Part shown: piece by piece, positions 24,701 to 34,139 of the stretch
Layout: each line of letters starts with the position of its first letter
Numbering within the stretch: position 1 is the first letter of the stretch
Source: Chenopodium formosanum
Lineage: Eukaryota; Streptophyta; Magnoliopsida; Caryophyllales; Amaranthaceae
NCBI GenBank assembly: GCA_024500155.1
Contig: CM044876.1
Span: forward strand, 11,227,001-11,291,000
Direction: 5' to 3'
Length of the DNA: 64,000 nt
Made by a program: the position numbers and the translations under genes
The notes under the pieces: generated by a model
The model's database searches: none
What the model was told of the DNA's origin: nothing
The model's input: the letters and a program-made list of their open reading frames with translations, nothing else

Positions 24701-26329
24701 TATGAAAATATTAAGTTTATCCCAATTTAGTGAATATTATGTGAAAAAACATTGCTCTGTATCAGTGTGTTGTCTAGTGTTATGAGCATGACAGTCATGT
24801 GCTCATTAGGCTTGATTGTCATGAGTTCTGGTGATGCAGAAAGCTGTGAAGGCTTTGTATGTATGCATTCTTTTCTGTATGCTTCAGCTATCCAAGATTT
24901 AAGGATCCGCAATCAAGTTGAAAATTTTAGTATTTTTAGGTCTTAGTTTCCCTTTGTTCTCTTAGTATCAATAAGTTGTGTAGTAATTATTGATACCTTT
25001 TTGGTTTTGTCTAATAAGCACCAATTGGTAATGTGTCCACAGGATTATGGTGTTGATTTTGATGATGGTGAACATCATATCAAAGCATTCCGGTGTCTTT
25101 GTGGCAGCAATTTTTGTCGCAACATGAAACGATCCAGCAGTAAGTGCATATCTTTTTCATTATGCAATTTGATTTCTCTCAAGTACTAAGTACTTTGTCT
25201 CAAGTACAGTACTTGAGTATGCAATTTATTTAGTGCCTTATTATAAAAAGCAATCTATTCAACTGGACTTGGTACTTTTTTTTTTTTTTGGTTTTTTTGT
25301 TGGAATCAGTCAGCTGTTTCTGAATGGATGGACTGTGCTACAACTTGTGAAATTTTTTTATAATATAATTGTCTAGAGAATATTTTGATCCTAGACCTTT
25401 ATGTTATGTATGTTAACAATTTTGTTAAAGAAAAGATATGCGAATGGTATTTTTTTTAATTATTTGGAAGCTACTTAAAATTGTACCTGCCAAAACTGAT
25501 CTGGTACCCAAAGCTGGATGACTCGAAACTAAATCATGCCTCTAATTGGATGACCTGAAACTGACCTGGTCAAAAATTGACCTGACTGAAATCATATGTA
25601 GTGAACATTGCTTCGTTTCCCACAGTCCAATCTTCAAAGACCTGAAATTAACCTGACACTTCCCTTTCCCGAACCTAAAATATTCTCACCTGAATGGTAC
25701 ATACCCGATCCAAAAATCTCACTGTCTGCTCCTGAAGTTGAACCAACTAACCTATTTTCCACCTCTCAAAGGACCAAAAGTCCAAAACTAACAATTTGTT
25801 GGACTTGAACTATTACTAATCCTGAAAGCTTCTCAAACAGTGGTCATGAGCCATGACTTTGGTTTTATATACCAGTCTTATATAATGAACTTGTTGAAGA
25901 TGGAATTTCCTGGGTTTATCTTATCCTTTGTGTTTTCTTGTGCAATTAACATGAGTAGTGTTATTGATGCATTTAGGACAAACATAAATATGGCATACTA
26001 TTGACACTAGATTTAATTGTGGTCATCAGTACAATTCCTTGCTATGCACATTTGCATCACAGGACTTATTCATGAGAACAGCAGGCAAATGAGTCTTTCA
26101 TATTGCCTTTCTGTTTGCGTTTAGTGACTGCTTTAGTAGATGTGGTCAGGTACTTAGATGTGCCCTTGATCATCCGTGAAGTTGTCATACTTACTTTCAT
26201 TGTCATTTGTTGTGATTCTAATGAAGTTGATCTTGAAATTCAAAATTAATGCTCTTGCTATGCTTTTTTCATTTAGATTCTTGTTTTTCTTGTTGTGCAG
26301 GATCTAGGTCTACCTTAACTTTACAATAA
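16683..26329 (+). CDS. SUVR: histone-lysine N-methyltransferase, SUVR1/2/4 type (WIYLD + pre-SET + SET)
   Basis: SUVR proteins are plant nuclear SET proteins acting in H3K9 methylation and silencing. Coding exons: 16683-16862, 16952-16993, 17094-17556, 19770-21010, 21424-21683, 22440-22506, 22977-23027, 25043-25139 and 26301-26329 (TAA). All phases close; total 2,430 nt, 809 residues. Residues 1-60 are a WIYLD domain (KVKAAFKAMKDIGIPEEKTK). A long acidic/Ser-rich linker follows, with a 33-bp tandem duplication and a Gln run. The Cys-rich pre-SET begins near 534 (CCHSCVGDC, CNCARR, CGCHKHCGN). The SET domain (643-775) has EGKGWGLRTLEDLPKG, CEYVGE, NVARFINHRC and ELTWDYGVDF; the post-SET is CLCGSNFCR. 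The SAM and Tyr motifs look intact, so it may be active. The splice into the fourth coding exon uses the AAG at 19769; the CAG 4 nt later would break the frame. WIYLD places it with SUVR1/2/4; I do not choose among them. Confidence 0.92.
18190..18560 (+). other. unexplained segment inside SUVR intron 3, possibly TE-derived
   Basis: An open stretch at 18202-18420 encodes a Lys- and Ser-rich peptide (starts MDHAQGLNPPVTKFYKRREK). After its stop comes TTGAGACTTGTCTCCTAGAG and a TCAATCAATCAATC run, which resembles the end of a retroelement or a processed transcript. It does not splice naturally into SUVR. No family was recognised. Confidence 0.25.
18708..18814. repeat. poly-C/(TC)n and (GT)n microsatellites
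   Basis: About 12 C lead into (TC)n at 18720-18740, and 60 bp further a (GT)n leads into a T run at 18801-18830. Both are within the large SUVR intron. Confidence 0.85.
20291..20356 (+). repeat. 33-bp perfect tandem duplication in SUVR coding sequence
   Basis: Two identical 33-bp units (20291-20323 and 20324-20356) encode VAAINAESSDN twice, in frame, in the linker before the pre-SET region. Identity at all 33 positions implies a recent slippage or unequal exchange. Confidence 0.95.
20475..20495 (+). repeat. (CAG)n polyglutamine run in SUVR
   Basis: Seven CAG codons in a row (VVVQQQQQQQLIP) in the SUVR linker; likely length-polymorphic. Confidence 0.9.
23497..23729. mobile_element. degenerate Stowaway-like MITE in SUVR intron
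   Basis: The left end CATCCTCCGTTCCTATTATG and the right end GATGGAACGAAGGA form a weak inverted pair, with TTGCAA-type words just inside both. The pattern resembles eroded Stowaway ends. Low-copy decay prevents a firm call. Confidence 0.4.
25480..25800. repeat. degenerate GACCTGAAACTGACC-type repeat in SUVR last intron
   Basis: The words GACCTG, AACTGACCTG, GGATGACTCGAAACT and GATGACCTGAAACT recur in a loosely tandem way, then change to CTTCCCTTTCCCGAACC. A similar formula occurs at 29290-29370 and 41490-41600. Probably a dispersed decayed element; not identified. Confidence 0.35.
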
Positions 26330-28236
26330 AAGCTTGTTTAAAAACCGAGGATTGAGCTCGTTAGCTTTTGACATCATCTGTTGCTGATATTTGATCAATT
26401 GACTCTAATTTTGCTGTTCTGCAACTGACCAACCTAGTGGTTAGACTGTAATATTTAGGACAAGTGAATATGTAATGCAAAGCAGCGTTGTCTTTATGTA
26501 CAGTAATCAATGGGCATGCATGCCCATAGCATTTTGGATTGACTAGTAAATGCATTGCTAAGTAGTTGCAGAATAATCTGTTAGGTTTGGTTAGACATGA
26601 AAGTCATGAAAAAATGTGCAGCTATCTTTTATTTTGGCCTAAGCTAATAGCTTCTGGTAGAAACTGTATATTAGTCCATGAAAATTGGTCATTAGGATGT
26701 TGGGATTGTTGTTTTTTCAGTGTTAATTAAGCCTGTTCAGTGTTTTTTATTTTTTTTTTTGGTAACATTTATTTTGTGCTCCGTTTAATATAAAGTCATG
26801 TAAAAAGTACTCCCCGTTCTTGATTAATTACAACGTGAGGGGATGAACATGTATGAAGGAGAGGAGGTAGATTCCGTAGAATAGAGAGATAAAAAGACGG
26901 TCGTATGTTAACAAACCTGCAAATAAAGCAGTGCTGCAAATATTTTGCATCTTCTATAAAGTTTTACTGTTGTTGAAAGAAGGAATTTTATTACATGATT
27001 TATGGAAGAAAATAAAACCATGACTAAAGAACCACACAACTAAATCATATCTGAATACAGCCAAGAAATGTATGTTTTAGCACCACATTGAGCTAAATAC
27101 AATAGACTGTTAACCAATTGATTTGAGAGACTTAGCACTTAGGTGCTGGAGCATATGTATACACTCGGTCAAACAGAACAGATGGAGAGGAAATTTTCCT
27201 GGTTGCAATATGAGAATTTTGATACAGAAAAATATCCTTATTTATTTACCGCGGGAAACTTTAAAGTTACTATTTCATTATTTACCGCGGGTGAATAATT
27301 TGGAAGTTGCTATAACAAGGATGAGCTTCCGCAGTAGGACAAAATATGGAAGAAAAGAAACTAGCTTAGCCAATTTTTTATGCATGGCTAGCCAATTTTC
27401 AACTCTTAAATTGTATATCAGGCTGATTAATGGCAGCTTCCTCATAGTAATCGATGGCAAACACTTCAATCATTAGAGTTTCTCATAATCTAATGCCCAG
27501 TATATATATTCCAGTATAAGTACATAACCATGGTTAATCAAAGGGGACACTTCTTTTTATATATGTCCTTCGAGCCTCTCTTTCTTAACGTAAAATCATT
27601 CACTCTCTTGTACTCTCGTAGAGACTGTCGTCACCACCACATAAATATTATATATATTTTATTTCCTAATCTTTCGTTGCACGGGATCCGTAATATCAAA
27701 AAAGTGAGACAAAAAAATTGAATAGAGCATATTGGGATGATACCATCATACGAACTCAGACACTCACATTGATCAGGAAATTCCTGAATACAAGCATTAT
27801 CTTGGGAATCAGAATGCAGCAGCCAGATATGATGCCTCAAATGTACAGAACTAATGTACAGAGTTACGATACAAAAAATGTATCTCTAACCTAGGGTACA
27901 ACTGGGGCTAGGTCAAAAGCCTACGGATTAACTTGGAATTTACAGAACAACGTTTCATATTTGGATAGTACAGTATTGCAAAGTCAGATCTAACTCCGTG
28001 CTCTAATGTTAGCAAGCTCAAGAGAGAATCTTAAATTCTGTTTCATCTTTAACAGTGATTGAAGATTTCCTCAAGGTGAGAAAGCAGAAATTTACCGATG
28101 ACAGTCGCTTGGGTCAGAAACTAGTGCAGCCTCAGCCCTGGTTAAATCGATCATCTTAACAGATCTTTCTGGAACTTACAGCTGCTCAAACCAGATTGAG
28201 TCCTATTACTAAAGTTTGCATGCTCAAGGATACATC
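26330..28236. other. convergent intergenic region between SUVR and the SANT gene
   Basis: The left part is probably the SUVR 3' UTR and the right part the 3' UTR of the SANT gene (-). An 18-bp perfect palindrome lies at 26510-26527 and TTATTTACCGCGGG occurs twice (27239 and 27280). At 27673 the word CGTTGCACGGGAT resembles a Helitron 3' hairpin half. No coding exon was recognised. Confidence 0.4.
26510..26527. repeat. 18-bp perfect palindrome containing CATGCATG
   Basis: ATGGGCATGCATGCCCAT is its own reverse complement. The central CATGCATG matches the RY element bound by plant B3 factors, but the site lies downstream of the SUVR gene, so function is not implied. Confidence 0.9.
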
Positions 28237-31200
28237 TTACAGCACAGTTTCATCTTCATCATTATCACTATATAGAAATTCCTCAGAGTCTGAAACTCCT
28301 TTCATAGTATTGGCCTGCGACTGTTGAAATTTATCAATGGCATCTTTGGCATCAAAAACGAGGGCATCTTTCGCTGCTTTAATGATATCCTTCATGTGAA
28401 CAGAGTTTTCTTTTCCATCCAATTGGTTACGAGCTGACTTCAGACAGCGTGAGAAAGCCACTGTTCTCCTATTCTCCCTGAAGTGCAATTGGTCAATATA
28501 CTTCTCATGTAAAGCCATATTCTTCACCTTCTTCAGAACTGGAGGACTTGTAAGGGGGCTTGCACTTCGATCGCTGAACCTCGAAAGATGGTTCTTATGG
28601 CCTGAAGAAGATCTGTCCCAAGACTTTGAGGATGAATCTGGGCTTCTCAGTAGTTGTTTTGGAGTCAACTGTACAGAATTCAGCTGAAGGGTTTCAGCTG
28701 AGTAATTTACTGAAGGCTCAAGAACAGCAAACAAATCTGCTTCATTATCTTGATTCACATGGCAATACTTCTGCAATAATTGTCTCACAGTTTTACGTGC
28801 CACACGGCTCTTACTCTTGCAAGGCCTTTTACTCTTCGTTTCAACAAATTTAAACAATTCACTGCCAGAGACTAAGTCAGATGATGAGTTCTGTTTTTTA
28901 GCTCTTGAAGATGACTTAGAGCAAAGTGGAGTCTGATTGTCTGAGTGAACTTTATCAAAACATTCTTGAGCAGACTTTCCTGGAACCTGAAACAATTGGA
29001 TGACCACAACAGTGAGAGATGAACATTAGACAGTTCTTTGAAAGTTGCTGCAACTGTTTTAGACACAGGCACATCTCATTTACAAAATTTAGGATGATAA
29101 TGTTTGAAATGTAGAACTCAGCCAGTGGGTTTTCCACTGCCAGTCCCAAGCCTGGATACAGGAGGAGGGTTACGGCAGGCCAGTGACAGCCAGTGTAACA
29201 CTTTGTCACATCCCTAAAAAAAATATATACTTCGTATATCACAACTCAACTTAAAAATAAAAAAAATGAAAATAAATACAGCGGGACCGGTCTCCAGTCC
29301 AGACCAGAAAATTCTAATTTTTACCCGGACCTGAATCCACTGGTCAGGTTCCGGTCTGTTTTATGTACACCCCTAGAGCACCATTGTATGAGCAGACCAT
29401 GTAGACATCAACGTGACCGGCATTATATTACATACTATTATTTGAAATCATAGAGTTGTGTTACAGTATAACACAGCCATGTACCATGAATTTGACACCG
29501 GCCTAGCCTAATTATTAGTAAGGTGGTCTAATAACCCTTTTTAAGCTCCCTAAGCTGAATATGAGTGCCTTGAGCAACTTTCAAGGACTATCTTGCATCA
29601 TACATCGTATCCATTTAACATAGTTCACCTTGGCAACTTTATTTTAAAGCTTATACTGATCATTAACAAACCTACAAAATTTTCTATTAAACTTCATAAG
29701 ACTTCATGAGGTGACATCAACAACAAATTCAATAATATAAAAAAATAGCCCTCGTTGATAAAGTTTTAACTAACATATCCATTCCCTTCCTCTTATGTTT
29801 ATCCAAAGCTCTAGTTTTTTCTAGCTCATCCAAGGGGTACATTCAAACTTCATTGATGCTGCTGCAAAAGCAGCATATCCTAAGCATCATTGAAATCTCC
29901 AATTCTCCAAATGGAGCTCAATAGGAACTTACTACTGATAGGCATCCTTCTCTACCAAAAATAGAAGTTAATGCATTCAGCAGAAATTCATGGTCACCTT
30001 AACATTATGGCTTTTAGTCAGTTGTGGGCTTGTGGCAGTAATGGCACCCCATTCAGAAGTAGCAAGGGGGAAAGAAAGTGAAGGAAAAACAAACATCCTC
30101 ATTCACCAGCAATTCTATTTTAAGAGAAGAGAAAATTCTGTTACTTGTGATCACCAATCAAAATCTTAACAAGCTATATTTCAATTTTGTGGGAATAGCA
30201 AACTCAAATTAAATCAAGTCACGCCTCTTAGCCTGAGCTAGGCTAATAAAGATGAAAATAAGAGTTAGTTTTATCTAGAGTTCAATATCCAAAATCCCAT
30301 GAGACATGGTCAATGGTCCTTAAGTAGTTTAGTTCTTTAACAAATTAAATCAACAAAAACCCTCAACTCTAAAATTTTGGCAGTACATATGGACCAACTT
30401 AGTGAATACTTCACTGATTACAACATGTCAAAGCTTCATTCACAATGAGAAACAATTTGAGAAAAATCCTCAGGTATCTAATAAATACAAAAGAATGGTT
30501 GAGCTTTGAAAAGGAATGAATGATTTAAAACAGAAAAAATATGGGGCACCAATATTGTCAAATCCTACAAGTTAATCAATATTTGCAGCACAGATGAAAT
30601 CAATACCTTGTTTCAAGAAAGTAACACCATTATTTTTCCTGATGCTTTCTCATCGCATCTTGTGTATTGTGATAGGGCCAACGGTAAGAAGTTACTTTAA
30701 TCTACAATATGTATAATCTTCTAGTGTCATGCATTAGATTCTTTTATACTTATCCTGAGTTGAGCTTTAAGCAATGGCAAATAACAATTCGACAATCAAA
30801 ATAAACCATTCTATTTATCAAAGAGCAAAAATGAGGTTAATATAGAAGCAAAATCTATATTCCACCACATGATGCACAGCAGAAAAACTATTGATATTCT
30901 TTTACTCGTTATTCAATCCACACATTAGCAGAACAAATCAGAGCAATATGCATAATAAACACAATAGAGCAAACAGGCATAAACATCAAGATCCAAAAAT
31001 CAGGGAAAAATACCAGTTTAGCAACTCTCTTCCAAAAATGCGGACTTGGTTTTGCAGTGAAATAAGCTTTATGCAACGCTACTTCCTGCTCCTTTGTCCA
31101 CCCTTGAAGCTCATCTTGCTTTCTTCTCCTTTTCACTCCAGTGAGCTTGGATTCCCTTGTTCCTTGTATATCTACTTGAGCACAATCATCAGATTTCTTT

Positions 31201-31706
31201 TCCTTAACCTTGATGTCTTTTGAATCTTTCTTCTTGTCTTCTACAACACAGGCAGACAACACTGAACCACATTGTGGTTCAGTCTTAATGTATGAACCAC
31301 TGCCTGTTCGGGTGCTCCGCCTCAGCATAGTTTGACAATTTAAACCCACCTGTTTAGAAACACTACGCGTAATTCCCCTCTCCACATTTCCATCTTTTTG
31401 CTTGCATTTAGAAACACTGCGCGTAATTCTCCTCTCCACATTTTCATCTTTTTGTTTAGAAACACTACGCGTAATTCTCCTCTCCACAATTCCATCATTT
31501 TGCTTGCACTTAGAAACACTACACGTAATTCTCCTCTCCACATTTCCATCTTTTAGTTTAGAAACACTACGCGTAATCCTCCTCTCCACATTTCCATCTT
31601 TCTGTTTACATGTTTTGTCATCCCTTACATATTCATCATCAACAACATTGTTTCGTCTTCCACTTCGACCTCCTCTATTAACACAACCAGAAAGAGAAAT
31701 CGACAT
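28237..31706 (-). CDS. SANT/Myb-domain nuclear protein with N-terminal tandem peptide repeats
   Basis: Two coding exons: 31706-31014 and 28986-28237, joined by CTG|GTATTT and TTTCAG|GTT in phase; 480 residues, stop TAA at 28237-28239. Residues about 34-117 consist of five copies of (R/G)IT(R/C)SVSK separated by KDGNVER-type spacers. A Lys-rich basic stretch follows, then a SANT/Myb-like helix set (GWTKEQEVALHKAYF, FWKRVAKLVPGKSAQECFDK, residues about 201-247) that straddles the intron. The C-terminal half is Ser/Lys-rich (KTVRQLLQKYCHVNQDNEAD) and ends acidic (SDNDEDETVL). Family knowledge: SANT modules bind histone tails or DNA. It resembles plant SANT proteins compared with MIS18BP1, but I cannot confirm orthology. 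Nuclear location is inferred from basic motifs. Confidence 0.8.
28987..31013 (-). other. 2-kb intron of the SANT gene
   Basis: Between the two coding exons. It holds a short stretch at 29285-29375 with the ACCGGTCT/CCGGACCTG formula (palindrome-like: GACCGGTCTCCAGTCC and GGTTCCGGTCTG), perhaps a decayed mobile element. Otherwise no exon was seen. Confidence 0.6.
31355..31607 (-). repeat. alternating 48/54-bp coding repeat in the SANT gene
   Basis: The DNA encodes five ITRSVSK units. Spacing between successive units alternates 16 residues (spacers LKDGNVERR, QKDENVERR) and 18 residues (spacers CKQNDGIVERR, CKQKDGNVERG), so the array is a dimer-based higher-order repeat of about 102 bp. One unit reads ITCSVSK. 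Confidence 0.9.
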
Positions 31707-32130
31707 AATTGTTTAAAACCTTAACAAGAATCACTTCTTCTATTTTCCTTCCCCTTACCACAACTTCTTCATTTCACTTTCCTCGCTTTCGATTCACATT
31801 CACAACCTTGATTGTCGAACAAACAAATAATTTTAGGGTAAAGGGATTTGATTTCATATTCGAAAAATACATAATTGTAGGATTCAATAATCAAATTACG
31901 CTCTTATCTATTGGATATGATGTTTTATAATCTAAGAATTTACGAACCCTAAACTTAAAGCAGTGATAGTTAAATTAGATTAGATCAAAGATAAACCCTA
32001 GATTGTGAAATTGATATGATGATGACAACAACAAACAACTTACCTTAGAAGCTGCTTCAATGGCGGATACAAGGATAACATTCAACGGAGAACGCTTCAA
32101 TGGAGCTTCAACGAATAACTGATAGTCTGA
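31707..32130 (-). promoter_or_regulatory. 5' UTR and 5'-UTR intron of the SANT gene
   Basis: On the minus strand a leader containing GCTTCAATGGAGC-like repeats ends in a good donor (TCTAAG|GTAAGTTG, donor near 32044). The leader has an upstream ATG (ATGTTATCCTTG) that could act as a uORF or an alternative N-terminus. The matching acceptor before the ATG at 31706 is not obvious. Confidence 0.45.
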
Positions 32131-32197
32131 GAGAGGTAGGAAATACCGAAATAGGAACGGAGGCCTTTAAAACCCATGACCCGCCATACTTGTAATA

Positions 32198-32363
32198 CTC
32201 CCCCGTCCACGAAACAACGATTCATTTGGCCTAATTTTAGTCCCAAAAAGAAGAAATCCCATGTAAATTTATCTTTTCAATATATTTTTACTTCTTTTTA
32301 TTTAAATTTCTTAATACCCACGTAATCAACCCAAATGAATCGTTCTTTTGGGGACGGAGGGAG
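32198..32363. mobile_element. Stowaway MITE
   Basis: Inverted termini CTCCCCCGTCC and GGACGGAGGGAG, with long inner pairing (CGATTCATTTGG against CCAAATGAATCG), flanked by TA on both sides. It is 166 bp and can fold along most of its length. It sits just upstream of the SANT gene leader. Confidence 0.85.
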
Positions 32364-32818
32364 TATATGGGTTAGATTCGTCTCATAAATTGAGCGGGTC
32401 TTTATATCATCAATAATCAGTCAATCAAAAAATATAATAAGCCGATTTAAATAAATTTTATCCGAGTGTGTCCTTAATAATTTTTTTTATTTCCTTCTCG
32501 AAAATCTTTTATAAATAAAAAACTTTTTGAAACCAATAAATAACGACTTTAATTGTAATAGATTAATTATTGTGTAAATCTTTCAATCACATCTTTAGGA
32601 AAATATGATATAGATTATCAACATAAGATTTAACACGTGCCATCCATTTGTTAAAAAAATTTCCTCTAAAGTTTTTATTTTTATTTTTTTCATGACAAGT
32701 TATTTTGTTTCCCTAGATCATACGGAGTATTTAATATGGAGTATTATACTGTAATTAATCCCTTCCTATACACATTCCACAAATATATTACTCTTTTATT
32801 TAATACGAGTACTATCTA

Positions 32819-33092
32819 TCTATTAACCTATACTAAAAGCAAATCCTTCCATGACACTTGTCATAACCTTGTGAAAAATTTTCCCGCCTTTTTCACTTCT
32901 CTCTCTTTTTTTTTCGGCAATATCTAGAAGTAAACTATTTATACCGTATGATATTTTCTTTCCACTTTGACAATCATATTCCTTATATACCCAAATGAAA
33001 TATTTATGAATATCTTTTTTATACTTTATGTAGTATTAATATTATTGCAAAAAATATTTAACAACCGTGCATTGCACGGGATTTTAACCTAG
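32819..33092 (+). mobile_element. small non-autonomous Helitron, complete
   Basis: Starts TCTATTAACC after an A, ends with the hairpin CCGTGCATTGCACGG, then GATTTTAAC, then CTAG followed by T. A 5' TC, a 3' CTRR preceded by a GC-rich hairpin about 10 nt away, and insertion between A and T are the defining Helitron features. It is 274 bp and encodes nothing. A 5' relative lies at 11642. Confidence 0.82.
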
Positions 33093-33143
33093 TATACCAT
33101 ATAATGATATTTTTCTATATATAACTCATGTAATTCATAATTA

Positions 33144-33231
33144 CTCCTTCCGTCCCATAATTAGATTCATATTTCCTTCTATTACTTACATAATATAGAG
33201 AAGTAGAAATCTAATTAAGGGACGGAGGGAG
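33144..33231. mobile_element. short Stowaway MITE
   Basis: CTCCTTCCGTCCCATAATTAG and CTAATTAAGGGACGGAGGGAG are inverted termini flanked by TA. It is 88 bp, a near hairpin, and lies between two Helitron-like 3' ends. Confidence 0.85.
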
Positions 33232-33384
33232 TATTTTATTAGTTGTGTATGTAATACTCCTTAAGTTTTAGTATATTTATTTAGTATTCATTTTATTTTG
33301 TAATTACAAAACTTCCATTTTATTTTGCAATTACATTGAAATTTTTGTTTGATTAGGCACAATATTAAACTAATGATAAATGGT

Positions 33385-33412
33385 AGATATTACCGTACGG
33401 GATCTAACCTAG
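33385..33412 (+). mobile_element. second Helitron-like 3' terminus
   Basis: TACCGTACGGGATCTAACCTAG followed by T repeats the architecture of the terminus at 33092: short palindrome CCGTACGG, about 9 nt, CTAG, then T. The 5' end of this element was not located; it could be the end of a larger Helitron that contains the one at 32819 and the Stowaway at 33144. Confidence 0.5.
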
Positions 33413-33936
33413 TGATCAACTAATTATGAGACAAGTGGACTTTAAAGGTTTTAAGAAAACATGTTTAAATATTTTTAAATATTTCCATATACCAAAGCTT
33501 GTATCAATTCTTTATAAGTTTTTTAGACTACTTTTAAATATTATATCTCTCTTCTCTCGGTCTTCAACCAAACCCGCTATTACTTTTTTTATTATATATT
33601 TCCTCTCACATTCATTACTTTTCAATAAATTACTAACGCCATTATCTTTCTCTTACAATTTTTTTAATACTCCAACTACCCCAACTCACCTCTTATTTTA
33701 TTTAAGTAAATTAATTGTCTAAAACAATGTGCCAGTCAAACTGTAACACTTATTAAAACACGAAGGGAGTAATTAAACTGAGTTCACAACAAACGAAAGG
33801 ACAGTAAAGTAAACTATTGACATAAGAAGCTCTTACACAATACGTAGTACTAATTAAGGTCATTAACGATATTTTCCTTTAAGCTTGAAAAAAAATATAT
33901 CTATCAAACTGATCCATCAAGTTTGATGCTCATAAG
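33413..33936. other. AT-rich intergenic, one Stowaway-like end
   Basis: ACACGAAGGGAGTAAT at 33760-33772 looks like one end of an eroded Stowaway; its partner was not found. Nothing else was recognised. Confidence 0.35.
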
Positions 33937-34131
33937 TTAATTCTGTACAGTAACAAACTCGTCTGGAGGCTCGTTGAAGACATCCTTGCAAAATTCAGAT
34001 ATCATGGCAGGCTGGCAGCCATTTCCCTTTTTTTAACTTGATCCCTCTTTGCTGGAAGTAGAAAGTTTATTCTTCGGCTTTTAATGTGCTAGCTTCATGC
34101 TCAGATCGATCGGTGCAGCAGGATTCTTAAC
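33937..34131 (-). other. possible terminal exon of unknown gene
   Basis: On the minus strand a good acceptor (TTCCCAAACAG|GTTAAG, first exon base 34131) opens a short frame encoding VKNPAAPIDLSMKLAH and a stop at 34081-34083. Further along, ATG at 34005 starts a second short frame, MISEFCKDVFNEPPDEFVTV, two more residues and TAA (33937-33939). It could be an alternative last exon of the GHR gene upstream (+1.8 kb) or a decayed gene end. No family was recognised. Confidence 0.25.
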
Positions 34132-34139
34132 CTGTTTGG

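Noticed and set aside
27123..27476. 117-codon plus-strand frame
   Set aside because: No recognisable motif, poor composition and no splice or promoter context; it lies in the 3' intergenic region.
30891..31223. 110-codon plus-strand frame opposite the SANT gene
   Set aside because: Antisense to a coding exon and intron; composition typical of a shadow frame.
31402..31716. Long plus-strand frame over the SANT repeat (LETLRVILLSTF motif)
   Set aside because: It is the antisense shadow of the coding repeat; the minus strand has the SANT domain, good splice sites and a proper start.
33426..33722. 98-codon Phe/Leu-rich plus-strand frame
   Set aside because: AT-rich chance frame next to transposon ends; no motif.
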